DNA of 64,000 nt from Candidatus Enterococcus murrayae (GTDB taxonomy: Bacteria > Bacillota > Bacilli > Lactobacillales > Enterococcaceae): contig NZ_JAFLVR010000008.1 in the NCBI RefSeq assembly GCF_017315985.1, positions 82,659 through 146,658 of the forward strand. The letters run 5' to 3'. The stretch's first letter is position 1. Every line of letters begins with the position of its first letter. Below are positions 34,117 through 41,726 of this stretch, one piece after another. The notes below the pieces were generated by a model, which saw nothing but the letters and a program-made list of their open reading frames with translations, was not told the DNA's origin and made no database searches. The translations under genes and the position numbers were made by a program.

Positions 34117-34130
34117 TGAAAGCGTTTTAT
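34117..34130 (+). promoter_or_regulatory. Candidate cre (CcpA) site before the fructose-type PTS operon
   Basis: TGAAAGCGTTTTAT fits the cre pattern TGWAANCGNTNWCA in 12 of 14 positions. It lies about 80 bases before the regulator start. Confidence 0.5.
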
Positions 34131-34134
34131 AGAA

Positions 34135-34154
34135 ATGTCCATTTCAGTGGACAT
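34135..34154. promoter_or_regulatory. Inverted repeat ATGTCCA-N6-TGGACAT before the PRD regulator
   Basis: Perfect 7-bp arms with a 6-base spacer, 57 bases before the regulator start. Candidate binding site for the PRD regulator itself. Confidence 0.4.
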
Positions 34155-34211
34155 AAGAAAAAATGTACGACAGTTAAAAAGAGCTATATTAAGGACAAGG
34201 AGGTTGACAAA

Positions 34212-35681
34212 ATGCAGCTAAGCAAACGTGAAACACAATTGATCGAATTGTTTATCAAACATGGGATGACACTTACCGCTCAAGAGTTAGCTGAATTTGC
34301 CAATGTTTCCACGAAAACGATCTACCGAACGATCAAAAAAATCAATGAAGCTTCGGACGTAGGGGAACTGATTTTAGCAGAAGTCGGCAAGGGGTTTCGT
34401 TTAGATTATGACAATTATTTAAAAGAAAGTGTCCGCAAGCGCGGAGAAAATACGGTCCAAGGTCCGTTGGAAAGAAGAAATACGATTTTGCTGACCTTGT
34501 TATTCAAATCGCCGAAAAAGGTGCTGATCCAAGAGCTGTTCGCAGAGTACTATGTCAGCTCCACTGTGATTACGAATGATTTGGTACGGATGACGGAGTT
34601 TCTGCTGGATTATCAGCTGGCGCTGATTCGCAAGGGGCAGAGGGTCTCAATCGAAGGGACGGAAAAGCATATTCGCAAGGCCGTCAATCATTTGATCAGT
34701 GCGAATCGGGTCTGGGAAGAGGACTTTTCCACCCAGCAAGAAAAAATCAGCTCCTATGATATCAACTTTATCACGTCCTTGTTGGAGTATATCGAGCGGA
34801 AATTGCAGAATGGGATCGCATATCCCTATAACAGCAATATCTTCTCTCATATCTATATTTTGATCAAGCGGGTGCGAGAAGGGGAGATCCACGCGGATAC
34901 CTGCGCAGAATTACTGGACCCTGATGAGGAGGAATTGATCACGCAGTATGACCAGTTGTATCAGCTTTCTAAAATGGTGATTACGAAGCTGAACCGCTAC
35001 TTAGCGATCGTTTTGCCAGAAAGCGAGACCTTCTATCTATTCCAGTACTTGATTTCCTCGCGGATGGAAAAGGAACCGATCAAATTGAATCGGAAATCCA
35101 AAGAGGCATTAGCGATCACCGATTTTTTTGCAACGGAAATGAGTCGTTTGATGGGAATGAAGGTCGATCAACAGCTGAATCGCCAAGATCTGTATGAGCA
35201 TATCGATCCATTATTGTATCGCTTAAAAAATGAGATCATCGTCAAAAATGATTTGCTGGGAGATATTAAGCTGGAATATCCAGAGGTTTTTCAACAGGTC
35301 CAGCAGGTCAGCCAAGCGGCGGAGGAAAAGTATCACTTAAATGAGATTTCTGAAGATGAGATCGGCTTTTTGACCTTATATTTTGTGAAGTATAAGGAAA
35401 TGATCCATTCAAAAAAACGGGTACTGATCATGTGCAGCAGCGGTGTAGGAACTTCGGAGCTGCTGAAGGTGAAGGTGCGAAAGGCTTTTCCTGAATTAGA
35501 GATCGTCGATGTTTTATCGGCACGGAAATTTACCAAGGCACCAGAGAACTATCAGAACATCGATCTGATTTTAACGACAGTTAATTTGACGATCGAAATG
35601 ATGATCCCAACGATTTTAGTCAATTCAGTATTTACCAAACAGGATGAAAAAAGAGTGAAAGAGATGTTAGGAGAGATATAA
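34212..35681 (+). CDS. PRD-domain PTS regulator (BglG/MtlR-like activator) without fused IIA
   Basis: About 489 aa. Layout: N-terminal HTH (about 1-60, MTLTAQELAEFANVSTKTIYRTIKKI), second HTH (about 95-130, SPKKVLIQELFAEYYVSSTVITNDLVRM), two PRD domains (about 190-395) and a C-terminal EIIB-like domain with the P-loop Cys in VLIMCSSGVGTSELL (about 404-418). The first PRD histidines are kept (FSHIYILIKR, YEHIDPLLYRL), but the second positions read LFQYL and LTLYF, lacking His. ATG 34212 follows AAGGAGG; the longer upstream frame has none. It controls the PTS genes that follow. Confidence 0.88.
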   Translation: MQLSKRETQLIELFIKHGMTLTAQELAEFANVSTKTIYRTIKKINEASDVGELILAEVGKGFRLDYDNYLKESVRKRGENTVQGPLERRNTILLTLLFKSPKKVLIQELFAEYYVSSTVITNDLVRMTEFLLDYQLALIRKGQRVSIEGTEKHIRKAVNHLISANRVWEEDFSTQQEKISSYDINFITSLLEYIERKLQNGIAYPYNSNIFSHIYILIKRVREGEIHADTCAELLDPDEEELITQYDQLYQLSKMVITKLNRYLAIVLPESETFYLFQYLISSRMEKEPIKLNRKSKEALAITDFFATEMSRLMGMKVDQQLNRQDLYEHIDPLLYRLKNEIIVKNDLLGDIKLEYPEVFQQVQQVSQAAEEKYHLNEISEDEIGFLTLYFVKYKEMIHSKKRVLIMCSSGVGTSELLKVKVRKAFPELEIVDVLSARKFTKAPENYQNIDLILTTVNLTIEMMIPTILVNSVFTKQDEKRVKEMLGEI

Positions 35682-35682
35682 G

Positions 35683-36177
35683 ATGACAGCAGAGCAAATG
35701 ATGGATGATTTCAGTATCGCCGATGTGATTACTGAAGAGTTGATTCAACTAGAAATGAAAGCGAAAACAAAAGAAGAAGCGATTCACGAACTAACCCGCT
35801 TATTGATGGCGAATGGAGACATAGAAGATGAAGAGCTATTTGCCGCTGATGTGTTCCAGCGAGAAGCAGAAGGGATGACCGGCATTGGCAACAGTATCGC
35901 GATCCCTCATGGAAAATCAGACAGTGTGATCAAGACTTCGCTAGTCGTTGGGAAAGCGGGCACACCGATTGAATGGGAATCACTGGATGAAGAGCCGGTT
36001 CGAGTGATTATCTTGTTCGCGGTTAAAAATACCGATGCGAACACAATGCATATCAAGCTGCTGCAAAAAGTCGCGATGCTTTTAGCCGATGAAGACTTTA
36101 TCGAAAATATGGTCAACGCTCAAACAAAAGCAGAAATGATGGAATTGTTATCAAAGGATCCAATGGAAGAAGATTAA
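35683..36177 (+). CDS. PTS fructose-family IIA component
   Basis: 164 aa. EIIA-Fru/Mtl fold with active His in GNSIAIPHGKSDSVIKTSL (His about 68) and ILFAVKNTDANTMHIKLLQKVAMLL (about 108-132). AGGAGAG precedes ATG 35683, one base after the regulator stop. It passes phosphate from HPr to the IIB protein and probably to the regulator. Confidence 0.92.
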   Translation: MTAEQMMDDFSIADVITEELIQLEMKAKTKEEAIHELTRLLMANGDIEDEELFAADVFQREAEGMTGIGNSIAIPHGKSDSVIKTSLVVGKAGTPIEWESLDEEPVRVIILFAVKNTDANTMHIKLLQKVAMLLADEDFIENMVNAQTKAEMMELLSKDPMEED

Positions 36178-36199
36178 TAAGAAAATGGAGGAATAGATG

Positions 36200-36511
36200 A
36201 TGAAAATAGTTGGAGTTGCGGCATGTACGTCAGGAATCGCTCATACGTACATCGCTAAGCAAAAGTTGGAAAAGGCCGCCAAAGCATTGGGACATACTGT
36301 CCACATCGAAACGCAGGGAACGATCGGTACGGAAGATGAACTAACCATGGAAGAAATCAAGGCAGCCGATGTCGTCATTATTGCAGCGGATATCAAGATC
36401 GGCGGCAAGGACCGTTTTGAAGGCAAAAAGGTGGTGGAAATCCCAACGAGTATGGTGATCAAGGCACCCAAAGGCCTAATCAACAAAATTGAGGAGGAAG
36501 TAATGAAGTAA
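36200..36511 (+). CDS. PTS fructose-family IIB component
   Basis: 103 aa. EIIB-Fru with the phosphocysteine loop VAACTSGIAHTYIAKQKLEKAA (Cys about 9) and DVVIIAADIKIGGKDRFEGK (about 56-75). ATG 36200 is favoured over 36197 because TGGAGGA then has a 7-base spacer. It is followed by a 600-base repeat tract before IIC, an unusual break in a PTS operon. Confidence 0.92.
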   Translation: MKIVGVAACTSGIAHTYIAKQKLEKAAKALGHTVHIETQGTIGTEDELTMEEIKAADVVIIAADIKIGGKDRFEGKKVVEIPTSMVIKAPKGLINKIEEEVMK

Positions 36512-36515
36512 GTTT

Positions 36516-37112
36516 AAAAATAAGTATCCAAAGCAACACAGAATTATGTGCAATGAAGTTTAGAGGAATGGTATACGGCATGAAAATAAGACTCATTTTT
36601 CGGTTTTAGAAAAATGAATACTTAAAAATGAATAAGGATGCCAGTTCCACTTTTCCCAGTTCGATTCGAAAAAAATAAGTATCCAAAGAAACACAGAATT
36701 ATGTGCAATGAAGTATAGAGGAATGGTATACGGCATGAAAATAGGACTAATTTTTCTGAGGAAAAATTAATTCCTTAATATGAATAAGGATGCCAGTTCC
36801 ACTTTTCCCAGTTCGATTCGAAAAAAAATAAGTATCCCAAGAAACACAGAATCATGTGCAATGAAGTATAGAGGAATGGTATACGGCATGAAAATAAGAC
36901 TCATTTTTCGGTTTTAGAAAAATGAATACTTAAAAATGAATAAGGATGCCAGTTCCACTTTTCCCAGTTCGATTCGAAAAAAAATAAGTATCCAAAGAAA
37001 CACAGAATCATGTGCAATGAAGTTTAGAGGAATGGTATACGGCATGAAAATAAGACTCATTTTTCGGTTTTAGAAAAATGAATACTTAAAAATGAATAAG
37101 GAGATGAATAAA
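36516..37112 (+). repeat. Tandem array of a 155-bp hairpin element (three full copies and one truncated)
   Basis: Units begin at about 36521, 36676, 36829 and 36985 (periods 155, 153, 156). Each contains TAAGTATCC, GGAATGGTATACGGCATG, a hairpin, GAATACTTAAAAATG and GCCAGTTCCACTTTTCCC. The hairpin is CATTTTTC/GAAAAATG in units 1, 3 and 4 and TAATTTTTC/GAAAAATTA in unit 2, so a base pair is exchanged but pairing is kept. TAAGTAT and ATACTTA near the ends can also pair. Unit 4 breaks off inside AATGAATAAGGA, which becomes the ribosome site of the IIC gene. No open frame with a ribosome site is inside. Confidence 0.9.
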
Positions 37113-38198
37113 ATGTTTAAGAAGCTTCAATTGAAAAAGCATGCTTTGACGGCAATCTCGTACATGTTACCGGTTGTTGTTACGGCAGGGTTGTTGATCG
37201 CGATCGGAAACTTGACTGGTGGTGGGGTCATTGAGGATTACAAGGCCGCCTATTCGGTTCCAGATGCGTTAGTCTCACTTGGGGTATTGGGCATGGGATT
37301 GCTGGCACCAGTAATTTCAGGTGCGATCGCGTATTCAATTGCAGATCGTCCCGGGATTGGACCAGGGTTGTTCATGGGGTTGATCGCTAATTCCATCGGC
37401 GCTGGGTTCTTAGGCGGGATGTTAGGTGGTTATTTGGTTGGTTTCTTCGTACTGTTCCTAGTGAAAAACTTGAAGGTGCCAAAATGGGCACAAGGCCTGA
37501 TGCCGATGATGATCGTACCGCTCTTATCTACTTTGATTATTGGGTTATTGATGTTCTTCGTCATTGGTGTGCCGATTGTTTGGGCAACAGAAGCTTTGAC
37601 CGATTTCCTCGTTGGCTTGCAGGGCTCAGGCAAGTTCTTGTTTGGTTCGATTGTGGGTGGAATGGCGGCATTCGATTTTGGCGGGCCAGTCAACAAAGTA
37701 GCTTCGCTCTTTGCCGATGGTATGTTGCTGGAAGGTGTGCAAGAACCAGAAGCAGTGAAGGTTTTAGCTTCAATGGTACCGCCATTTGGTGTAACGATCT
37801 CTTGGGTTCTATCTAAAATCTTCCGTAAACCAAAATATTCAAAAGAAGAGCAGGACAATATCAAAATTGCTTTCCCAATGGGTCTTTGTATGATCACAGA
37901 GGGTGTCATTCCGATTGCGGCGGTTGATCCGTTACGCGTCATCCTATCGTGTACGGTAGGTGCGGCGATTGGTGGCGGCCTGAGCATGTCATGGGGTGTC
38001 GGTTCGCCGGTTCCTTCAGGCGGAGTCTTCATTATTCCAGCCATGACGGATCCGTTGAAATTCACGCTAGCCCTATTGATTGGTTCGGCAGTGACTGGGA
38101 TTTTATTATTCGCACTTAAGAGAGAACCAGTCGAAAATGATATCAAAGACGATGAAGAAGAGGAAGAGGTTGATTTTTCTTCAATCAAGATTTCATAG
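37113..38198 (+). CDS. PTS fructose-family IIC component
   Basis: About 361 aa membrane channel of the fructose-type PTS, about nine or ten spans. Seen: HALTAISYMLPVVVTAGLLIAIGNLTGG (about 9-36), GLIANSIGAGFLGGMLGGYLVGF (about 90-112), the conserved AAFDFGGPVNKVASLF (about 188-203), MCLITEGVIP-like region (about 260) and GSPVPSGGVF (about 300). An acidic tail (DDEEEEEVDFSS) ends it. ATG 37113 lies 9 bases after AAGGAG; ATGs at 37092 and 37104 lie before or against that site. The ribosome site is supplied by the edge of the repeat array. Confidence 0.92.
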   Translation: MFKKLQLKKHALTAISYMLPVVVTAGLLIAIGNLTGGGVIEDYKAAYSVPDALVSLGVLGMGLLAPVISGAIAYSIADRPGIGPGLFMGLIANSIGAGFLGGMLGGYLVGFFVLFLVKNLKVPKWAQGLMPMMIVPLLSTLIIGLLMFFVIGVPIVWATEALTDFLVGLQGSGKFLFGSIVGGMAAFDFGGPVNKVASLFADGMLLEGVQEPEAVKVLASMVPPFGVTISWVLSKIFRKPKYSKEEQDNIKIAFPMGLCMITEGVIPIAAVDPLRVILSCTVGAAIGGGLSMSWGVGSPVPSGGVFIIPAMTDPLKFTLALLIGSAVTGILLFALKREPVENDIKDDEEEEEVDFSSIKIS

Positions 38199-38223
38199 GA
38201 CTGGATTAGGAGGAAGTCATTAG

Positions 38224-39075
38224 ATGTATGTTTCGATGAAAGAAATGCTGCAAAAAGCCAATCGTGAAAAGTATGCCGTGATGGCGATCAACTGCTTCAA
38301 TCTGGAAACGGCTAAGGCTGTGATTGAAGCGGCAGAAGAAATGCGATCTCCCATCATTGTCGATCTGCTGCAGGATCATTTGCAGGATCATTTGGCTATT
38401 CGTTATCTGACCCAACCGATCATCCGAATGGCGAATAATGCTAAAGTCGATGTCGCGATCAACCTGGATCACGGTCAAGATGTCGCGTTTGTTAAGCAGT
38501 GTCTGCATGAAGGGTTTTCCAGTGTCATGATGGATGCCTCCATGTATCCGTTGGAAGAAAATATTCGGATCACGAAGGCAATGGTGGAATTAGCGCAGGT
38601 TTATAGTGCCAGTGTCGAAGCTGAGGTAGGCGATATGGGTGCTGTAGCCGGTGATCATTTTACTAATGATGAGATGTACACCGATCCGGATGATGCGATT
38701 CGCTTCATTCAAGAGACTGGCGTTGATTGTCTGGCACTGTCTTATGGCTCAAGTCATGGGGATTATCCAGAAGGGTACGTACCGGATTTTCGTTTCGATA
38801 TTGTAGAAAAAATCAAGGCGGCGACCAATCTGCCCCTCGTGTTGCACGGCGGATCGGGTGCTGGAGAGAAAAATATTCTCCGTTCGATCGAGTTAGGGAT
38901 CAATAAAATCAATGTTGGTTCGGATTTTATGAAGGCTCAGAAGGCCGAAGTCCAAAGGCAATTAAAGGACAATCCAGAGGTGGATTATCCAACGCTTGTT
39001 CATCAAACGATGGCAGCAGGAAAAGAAGTAGTCAAACGGTATATCGAACTTTCGGGTTCTAAAAATAAAGCATAA
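38224..39075 (+). CDS. Class II ketose-bisphosphate aldolase 1
   Basis: 283 aa, FbaA/GatY/KbaY family zinc aldolase that splits a ketose-bisphosphate into dihydroxyacetone phosphate and an aldehyde phosphate. Seen: AINLDHGQDVAFVKQCL with catalytic Asp and zinc His (about 80), EAEVGDMGAVAG (about 132), zinc His in SYGSSHGDYP (about 180) and LVLHGGSGAG (about 208). AGGAGGA is 9 bases before ATG 38224. Directly followed by a second aldolase, so the pair may act on different epimers or form a mixed complex. Confidence 0.9.
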   Translation: MYVSMKEMLQKANREKYAVMAINCFNLETAKAVIEAAEEMRSPIIVDLLQDHLQDHLAIRYLTQPIIRMANNAKVDVAINLDHGQDVAFVKQCLHEGFSSVMMDASMYPLEENIRITKAMVELAQVYSASVEAEVGDMGAVAGDHFTNDEMYTDPDDAIRFIQETGVDCLALSYGSSHGDYPEGYVPDFRFDIVEKIKAATNLPLVLHGGSGAGEKNILRSIELGINKINVGSDFMKAQKAEVQRQLKDNPEVDYPTLVHQTMAAGKEVVKRYIELSGSKNKA

Positions 39076-39093
39076 GAATGGAGATCAAGTCAA

Positions 39094-39993
39094 ATGTTAA
39101 TTAATATGAAGCAAATGTTAGAAATCGCCAAGGAAAACAAATTCGCCGTAGGAGCCTTCAATGTCGCTGACAGCAATTTCTTACGTGTCGTCATTGAAGC
39201 AGCAGAAGAAAATGATGCGCCGGCAATCATCGCGGTTCACCCAACAGAATTAGATTTCACGAAAGATGAATTTTTCCAATACGCAGTGTCTCGTGCGAAA
39301 AATAGTTCCGTGCCATTTGTTATTCACATGGACCACGGAGACAGCTTAGCCAGCATCATGCGCGCTGTCCACTGCGGATTCAGCTCTGTTATGATCGACG
39401 GTTCATTACTGCCGTTTGAAGAAAATATCGCGATCACCAAAGAAGTCGTGGATGTTTGTCACAAGATCGGTGTTTCAGTCGAAGGGGAATTAGGAACGAT
39501 CGGCAATACCGGAACTTCCGTTGAGGGCGGCGTATCAGAAGTCATCTACACAAAACCAGAAGATGCGGCAGAATTTATCGAAAAAACTGGAATCGACACA
39601 TTGGCAGTCGCGATCGGAACAGCTCATGGAATTTATCCAAAAGACATCAAGCCTGAGTTGAAAATGGACGTATTGGAAGATATCAAAGGCAGAGTCGACA
39701 TCCCATTGGTTCTTCATGGCGGGTCAGCCAATCCAGATGAAGAAATCGCCAAAGCGGTCCAAATTGGGATTCAAAAGGTCAATATTTCCTCCGACTACAA
39801 GTATGCCTTCTACAAAAAATGTCGCGAGATTCTTTCAACAACGGAATTGTGGGACCCAAATGCGATCTATCCAGAATGTATCGATGCAGCCAAAGCAGTC
39901 GTAAAACAAAAGATGGAGTTGTTCAACTCGATCGGTCAAGCAGCGGTTTATCGCAAAGAAAATGTTCAGCCTTGGAGACAAGAGCAAAATTAA
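39094..39993 (+). CDS. Class II ketose-bisphosphate aldolase 2
   Basis: 299 aa, same family as the preceding gene with all metal and catalytic residues: VIHMDHGDSLASIM (about 80), EGELGTIGNTG (about 131), AIGTAHGIYP (about 175), LVLHGGSANPDEE (about 208). The C-terminal extension (VYRKENVQPW) is longer than in aldolase 1. GGAG lies before ATG 39094. It follows aldolase 1 by 18 bases. The fructose-family PTS and ROK kinase suggest hexose-phosphate substrates, but fructose against tagatose cannot be told. Confidence 0.9.
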   Translation: MLINMKQMLEIAKENKFAVGAFNVADSNFLRVVIEAAEENDAPAIIAVHPTELDFTKDEFFQYAVSRAKNSSVPFVIHMDHGDSLASIMRAVHCGFSSVMIDGSLLPFEENIAITKEVVDVCHKIGVSVEGELGTIGNTGTSVEGGVSEVIYTKPEDAAEFIEKTGIDTLAVAIGTAHGIYPKDIKPELKMDVLEDIKGRVDIPLVLHGGSANPDEEIAKAVQIGIQKVNISSDYKYAFYKKCREILSTTELWDPNAIYPECIDAAKAVVKQKMELFNSIGQAAVYRKENVQPWRQEQN

Positions 39994-40001
39994 TCGATGG
40001 G

Positions 40002-40029
40002 GCCAAGGGATTTTCCCTTGGCGCTTTTT
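40002..40029 (+). terminator. Internal terminator between aldolase 2 and the kinase
   Basis: GCCAAGGGA (40002-40010) / TCCCTTGGC (40014-40022) then GCTTTTTG. The kinase ribosome site AGGAGGA starts 4 bases later, so it may only lower kinase expression. Confidence 0.7.
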
Positions 40030-40046
40030 GTTAGGAGGAAAACCTA

Positions 40047-40928
40047 TTGTATGGAGGAATTGAAGCAGGCGGCACAAAATTTATTTGTGCTGTGGCAGAC
40101 GAAAAGCTGCGCATAATAGAAAAAATCAGTATAGCGACAACTGATCCGCAAACGACCTTCAACCAAGTGTTTGCTTTTTTTGACCAGTATCCCATTGATG
40201 CGCTAGGAATCGGTTCTTTTGGACCAATCGGAATTCAGCCGAGCCAAGAAAATTACGGTCATATCTTAGCAACGCCTAAAGAGGGCTGGACGAATGTGGA
40301 CCTTCTTGGCCAGCTGAAGCAGCGCTACAAAGTACCTATCGGTTGGACAACCGATGTGAACGCAGCAGCCTTTGGAGAGATAAAACGCGGAGCGGCACAG
40401 GGAAAACGGAGCTGTATTTATTTAACGATCGGTACTGGGATCGGCGGTGGTGTCGTGATGGATGAAGCGGTTTTTCAAGGCATCAGCCATCCTGAAATGG
40501 GGCACCTTTTTATCAAGCGCGATCCAGAGGACACGTATCAGGGAACCTGTCCCTACCACAAAGATTGCTTGGAGGGGCTAGCTGCCGGCCCAGCATTAGC
40601 AGCAAGAAGCGGAATCAAGGGAGAAGACCTGCCGCTGGATCATCCGATTTGGGACCTGCAGGCGAACTATCTGGCTCAGGCGTTGATGACGTATACCTTA
40701 GTTTTAGCACCAGAGGTCATTGTCTTAGGCGGCGGTGTGATGAATCAGAATCATCTGCTTAAAAAAATCCAGCAGCAATTCACTGAATTAATGGCGGGCT
40801 ATACGGAGACTCCGCCAGTCGAAGAATATATCATTCGTTGGGGATTGCCGAATGAAAGCGGCGTGATCGGGACACTGCTGCTGGCACAAAAGGAACTAGA
40901 AGACAAAAAGAATCGCAGTCTTTCGTAA
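40047..40928 (+). CDS. ROK-family fructokinase
   Basis: ATP-dependent sugar kinase, 293 aa, fructokinase-type ROK protein. ATP loop GGIEAGGTKFICAV (about 3-16), substrate/catalytic TDVNAAAFGEI (about 101), GTGIGGG (about 132) and the zinc-binding segment HPEMGHLFIKRDPEDTYQGTCPYHKDCLEG (about 150-180) with His and three Cys. TTG start: AGGAGGA is 8 bases upstream and the nearby ATG is out of frame. It probably phosphorylates free fructose released in the cell and completes the operon. Confidence 0.9.
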   Translation: MYGGIEAGGTKFICAVADEKLRIIEKISIATTDPQTTFNQVFAFFDQYPIDALGIGSFGPIGIQPSQENYGHILATPKEGWTNVDLLGQLKQRYKVPIGWTTDVNAAAFGEIKRGAAQGKRSCIYLTIGTGIGGGVVMDEAVFQGISHPEMGHLFIKRDPEDTYQGTCPYHKDCLEGLAAGPALAARSGIKGEDLPLDHPIWDLQANYLAQALMTYTLVLAPEVIVLGGGVMNQNHLLKKIQQQFTELMAGYTETPPVEEYIIRWGLPNESGVIGTLLLAQKELEDKKNRSLS

Positions 40929-40955
40929 ATGAAGGGCTGCGATTCTTTTTGTCTT
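40901..40955. terminator. Bidirectional terminator between the kinase and bioY
   Basis: AGACAAAAAGAATCGCAG (40901-40918) is exactly complementary to 40937-40954. Both strands end in a T-rich arm. It includes the last codons of the kinase gene. Confidence 0.88.
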
Positions 40956-40961
40956 CGTTAC

Positions 40962-41504
40962 TTAGCGATACACCAAATGGGTAAAGGGCAATCTTTTACC
41001 AAGCAGGACACCTAAGTACCCAGCAGCCAACGCTTTGATCAGCCCCGGCAGGATAAAGGGGATCATGCCTGCTGAAAATGCCGCGTTCCACGGCAGACTG
41101 CCGCCAAATTTTAGCCATAATGATCCGAAGAATAAGGTAATGAAGGCGCCGATCACGTTCGCGAAGATCGACCAAAAATAATTGAAACGGGTTCTTTCGA
41201 TGATTAAGCCGGTGAAATAGGCTTGGAAAATAAATCCGACTAAAAATCCGCCTGTGGGTCCGAAGTAGTTGGCGATTCCAGCGGCACCGCCGGCTAAGAC
41301 CGGCAAGCCGATCATTCCCATCAATAAATAGATCGCAACCGCGAGGGTTCCTGTTTTTTTACCTAGGATGGTCACAACAAAGCCGACAGCGAAGGTCTGC
41401 AAGGTTAGTGGGATAGGCCCAAATGGAATGGTGAACTGGGCTAAAATGCTGATAACTGCCGCAAATAATCCGGCTAAAACAATTTCTCGACTGCTTAATT
41501 TCAA
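40962..41504 (-). CDS. bioY: Biotin transporter substrate-binding membrane protein BioY
   Basis: S-component of an ECF-type biotin importer, about 180 aa, six spans. Typical segments: IVLAGLFAAVISILAQFTIPFGPIPLTLQTFAVGF (about 6-40), GLPVLAGGAAGIANYFGPTGGFLVGF (about 66-91) and the C-terminal PFILPGLIKALAAGYLGVLLGKRL. TTG 41504 has AAAGAG 8 bases upstream; GTG 41513 is the alternative start, but it touches that ribosome site. A BirA-like operator sits directly upstream, supporting biotin control. No ECF ATPase genes are adjacent; the shared module is expected elsewhere. Confidence 0.92.
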   Translation of the reverse strand: MKLSSREIVLAGLFAAVISILAQFTIPFGPIPLTLQTFAVGFVVTILGKKTGTLAVAIYLLMGMIGLPVLAGGAAGIANYFGPTGGFLVGFIFQAYFTGLIIERTRFNYFWSIFANVIGAFITLFFGSLWLKFGGSLPWNAAFSAGMIPFILPGLIKALAAGYLGVLLGKRLPFTHLVYR

Positions 41505-41514
41505 TAGACTCACT

Positions 41515-41552
41515 CTTTCGTTAACAATGTATTTTATTTTGGTTAACGAAAG
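41515..41552. promoter_or_regulatory. BirA-like operator before bioY
   Basis: CTTTCGTTAAC (41515-41525) is exactly complementary to GTTAACGAAAG (41542-41552) with a 16-base spacer, the layout of BirA sites (GTTAAC halves). A third half-site GGTTAACGAG follows at about 41562. It lies against the bioY start. Confidence 0.7.
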
Positions 41553-41610
41553 TATACTTGATGGTTAACGAGATGTAAAGAAAAAAATGGTACCTAGTAG
41601 AACAAAGTAG

Positions 41611-41639
41611 TTGACAAAATAGCTACTTAGTTTTACAGT
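41611..41639 (+). promoter_or_regulatory. Promoter of the DrrAB/PadR operon
   Basis: TTGACA (41611-41616), 17-base spacer, TACAGT (41634-41639). Inverted GTACT/AGTAC (41646-41666) lies just downstream and could be the PadR binding site. Confidence 0.65.
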
Positions 41640-41726
41640 ATAGTCGTACTTAATAATACATAGTACTGGAGAGCTAGCCAAATGGAAAACGATGATAGGT
41701 TTGAAAATAAAAAGGGAGTGAGCAAG

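Noticed and set aside
36516..37112. CRISPR array
   Set aside because: Units are about 155 bp and near-identical along their whole length, with no unique spacers and no cas genes.
37430..38188. Minus-strand 252-aa frame inside PTS IIC
   Set aside because: Complement of a conserved membrane protein gene; composition typical of an antisense shadow.
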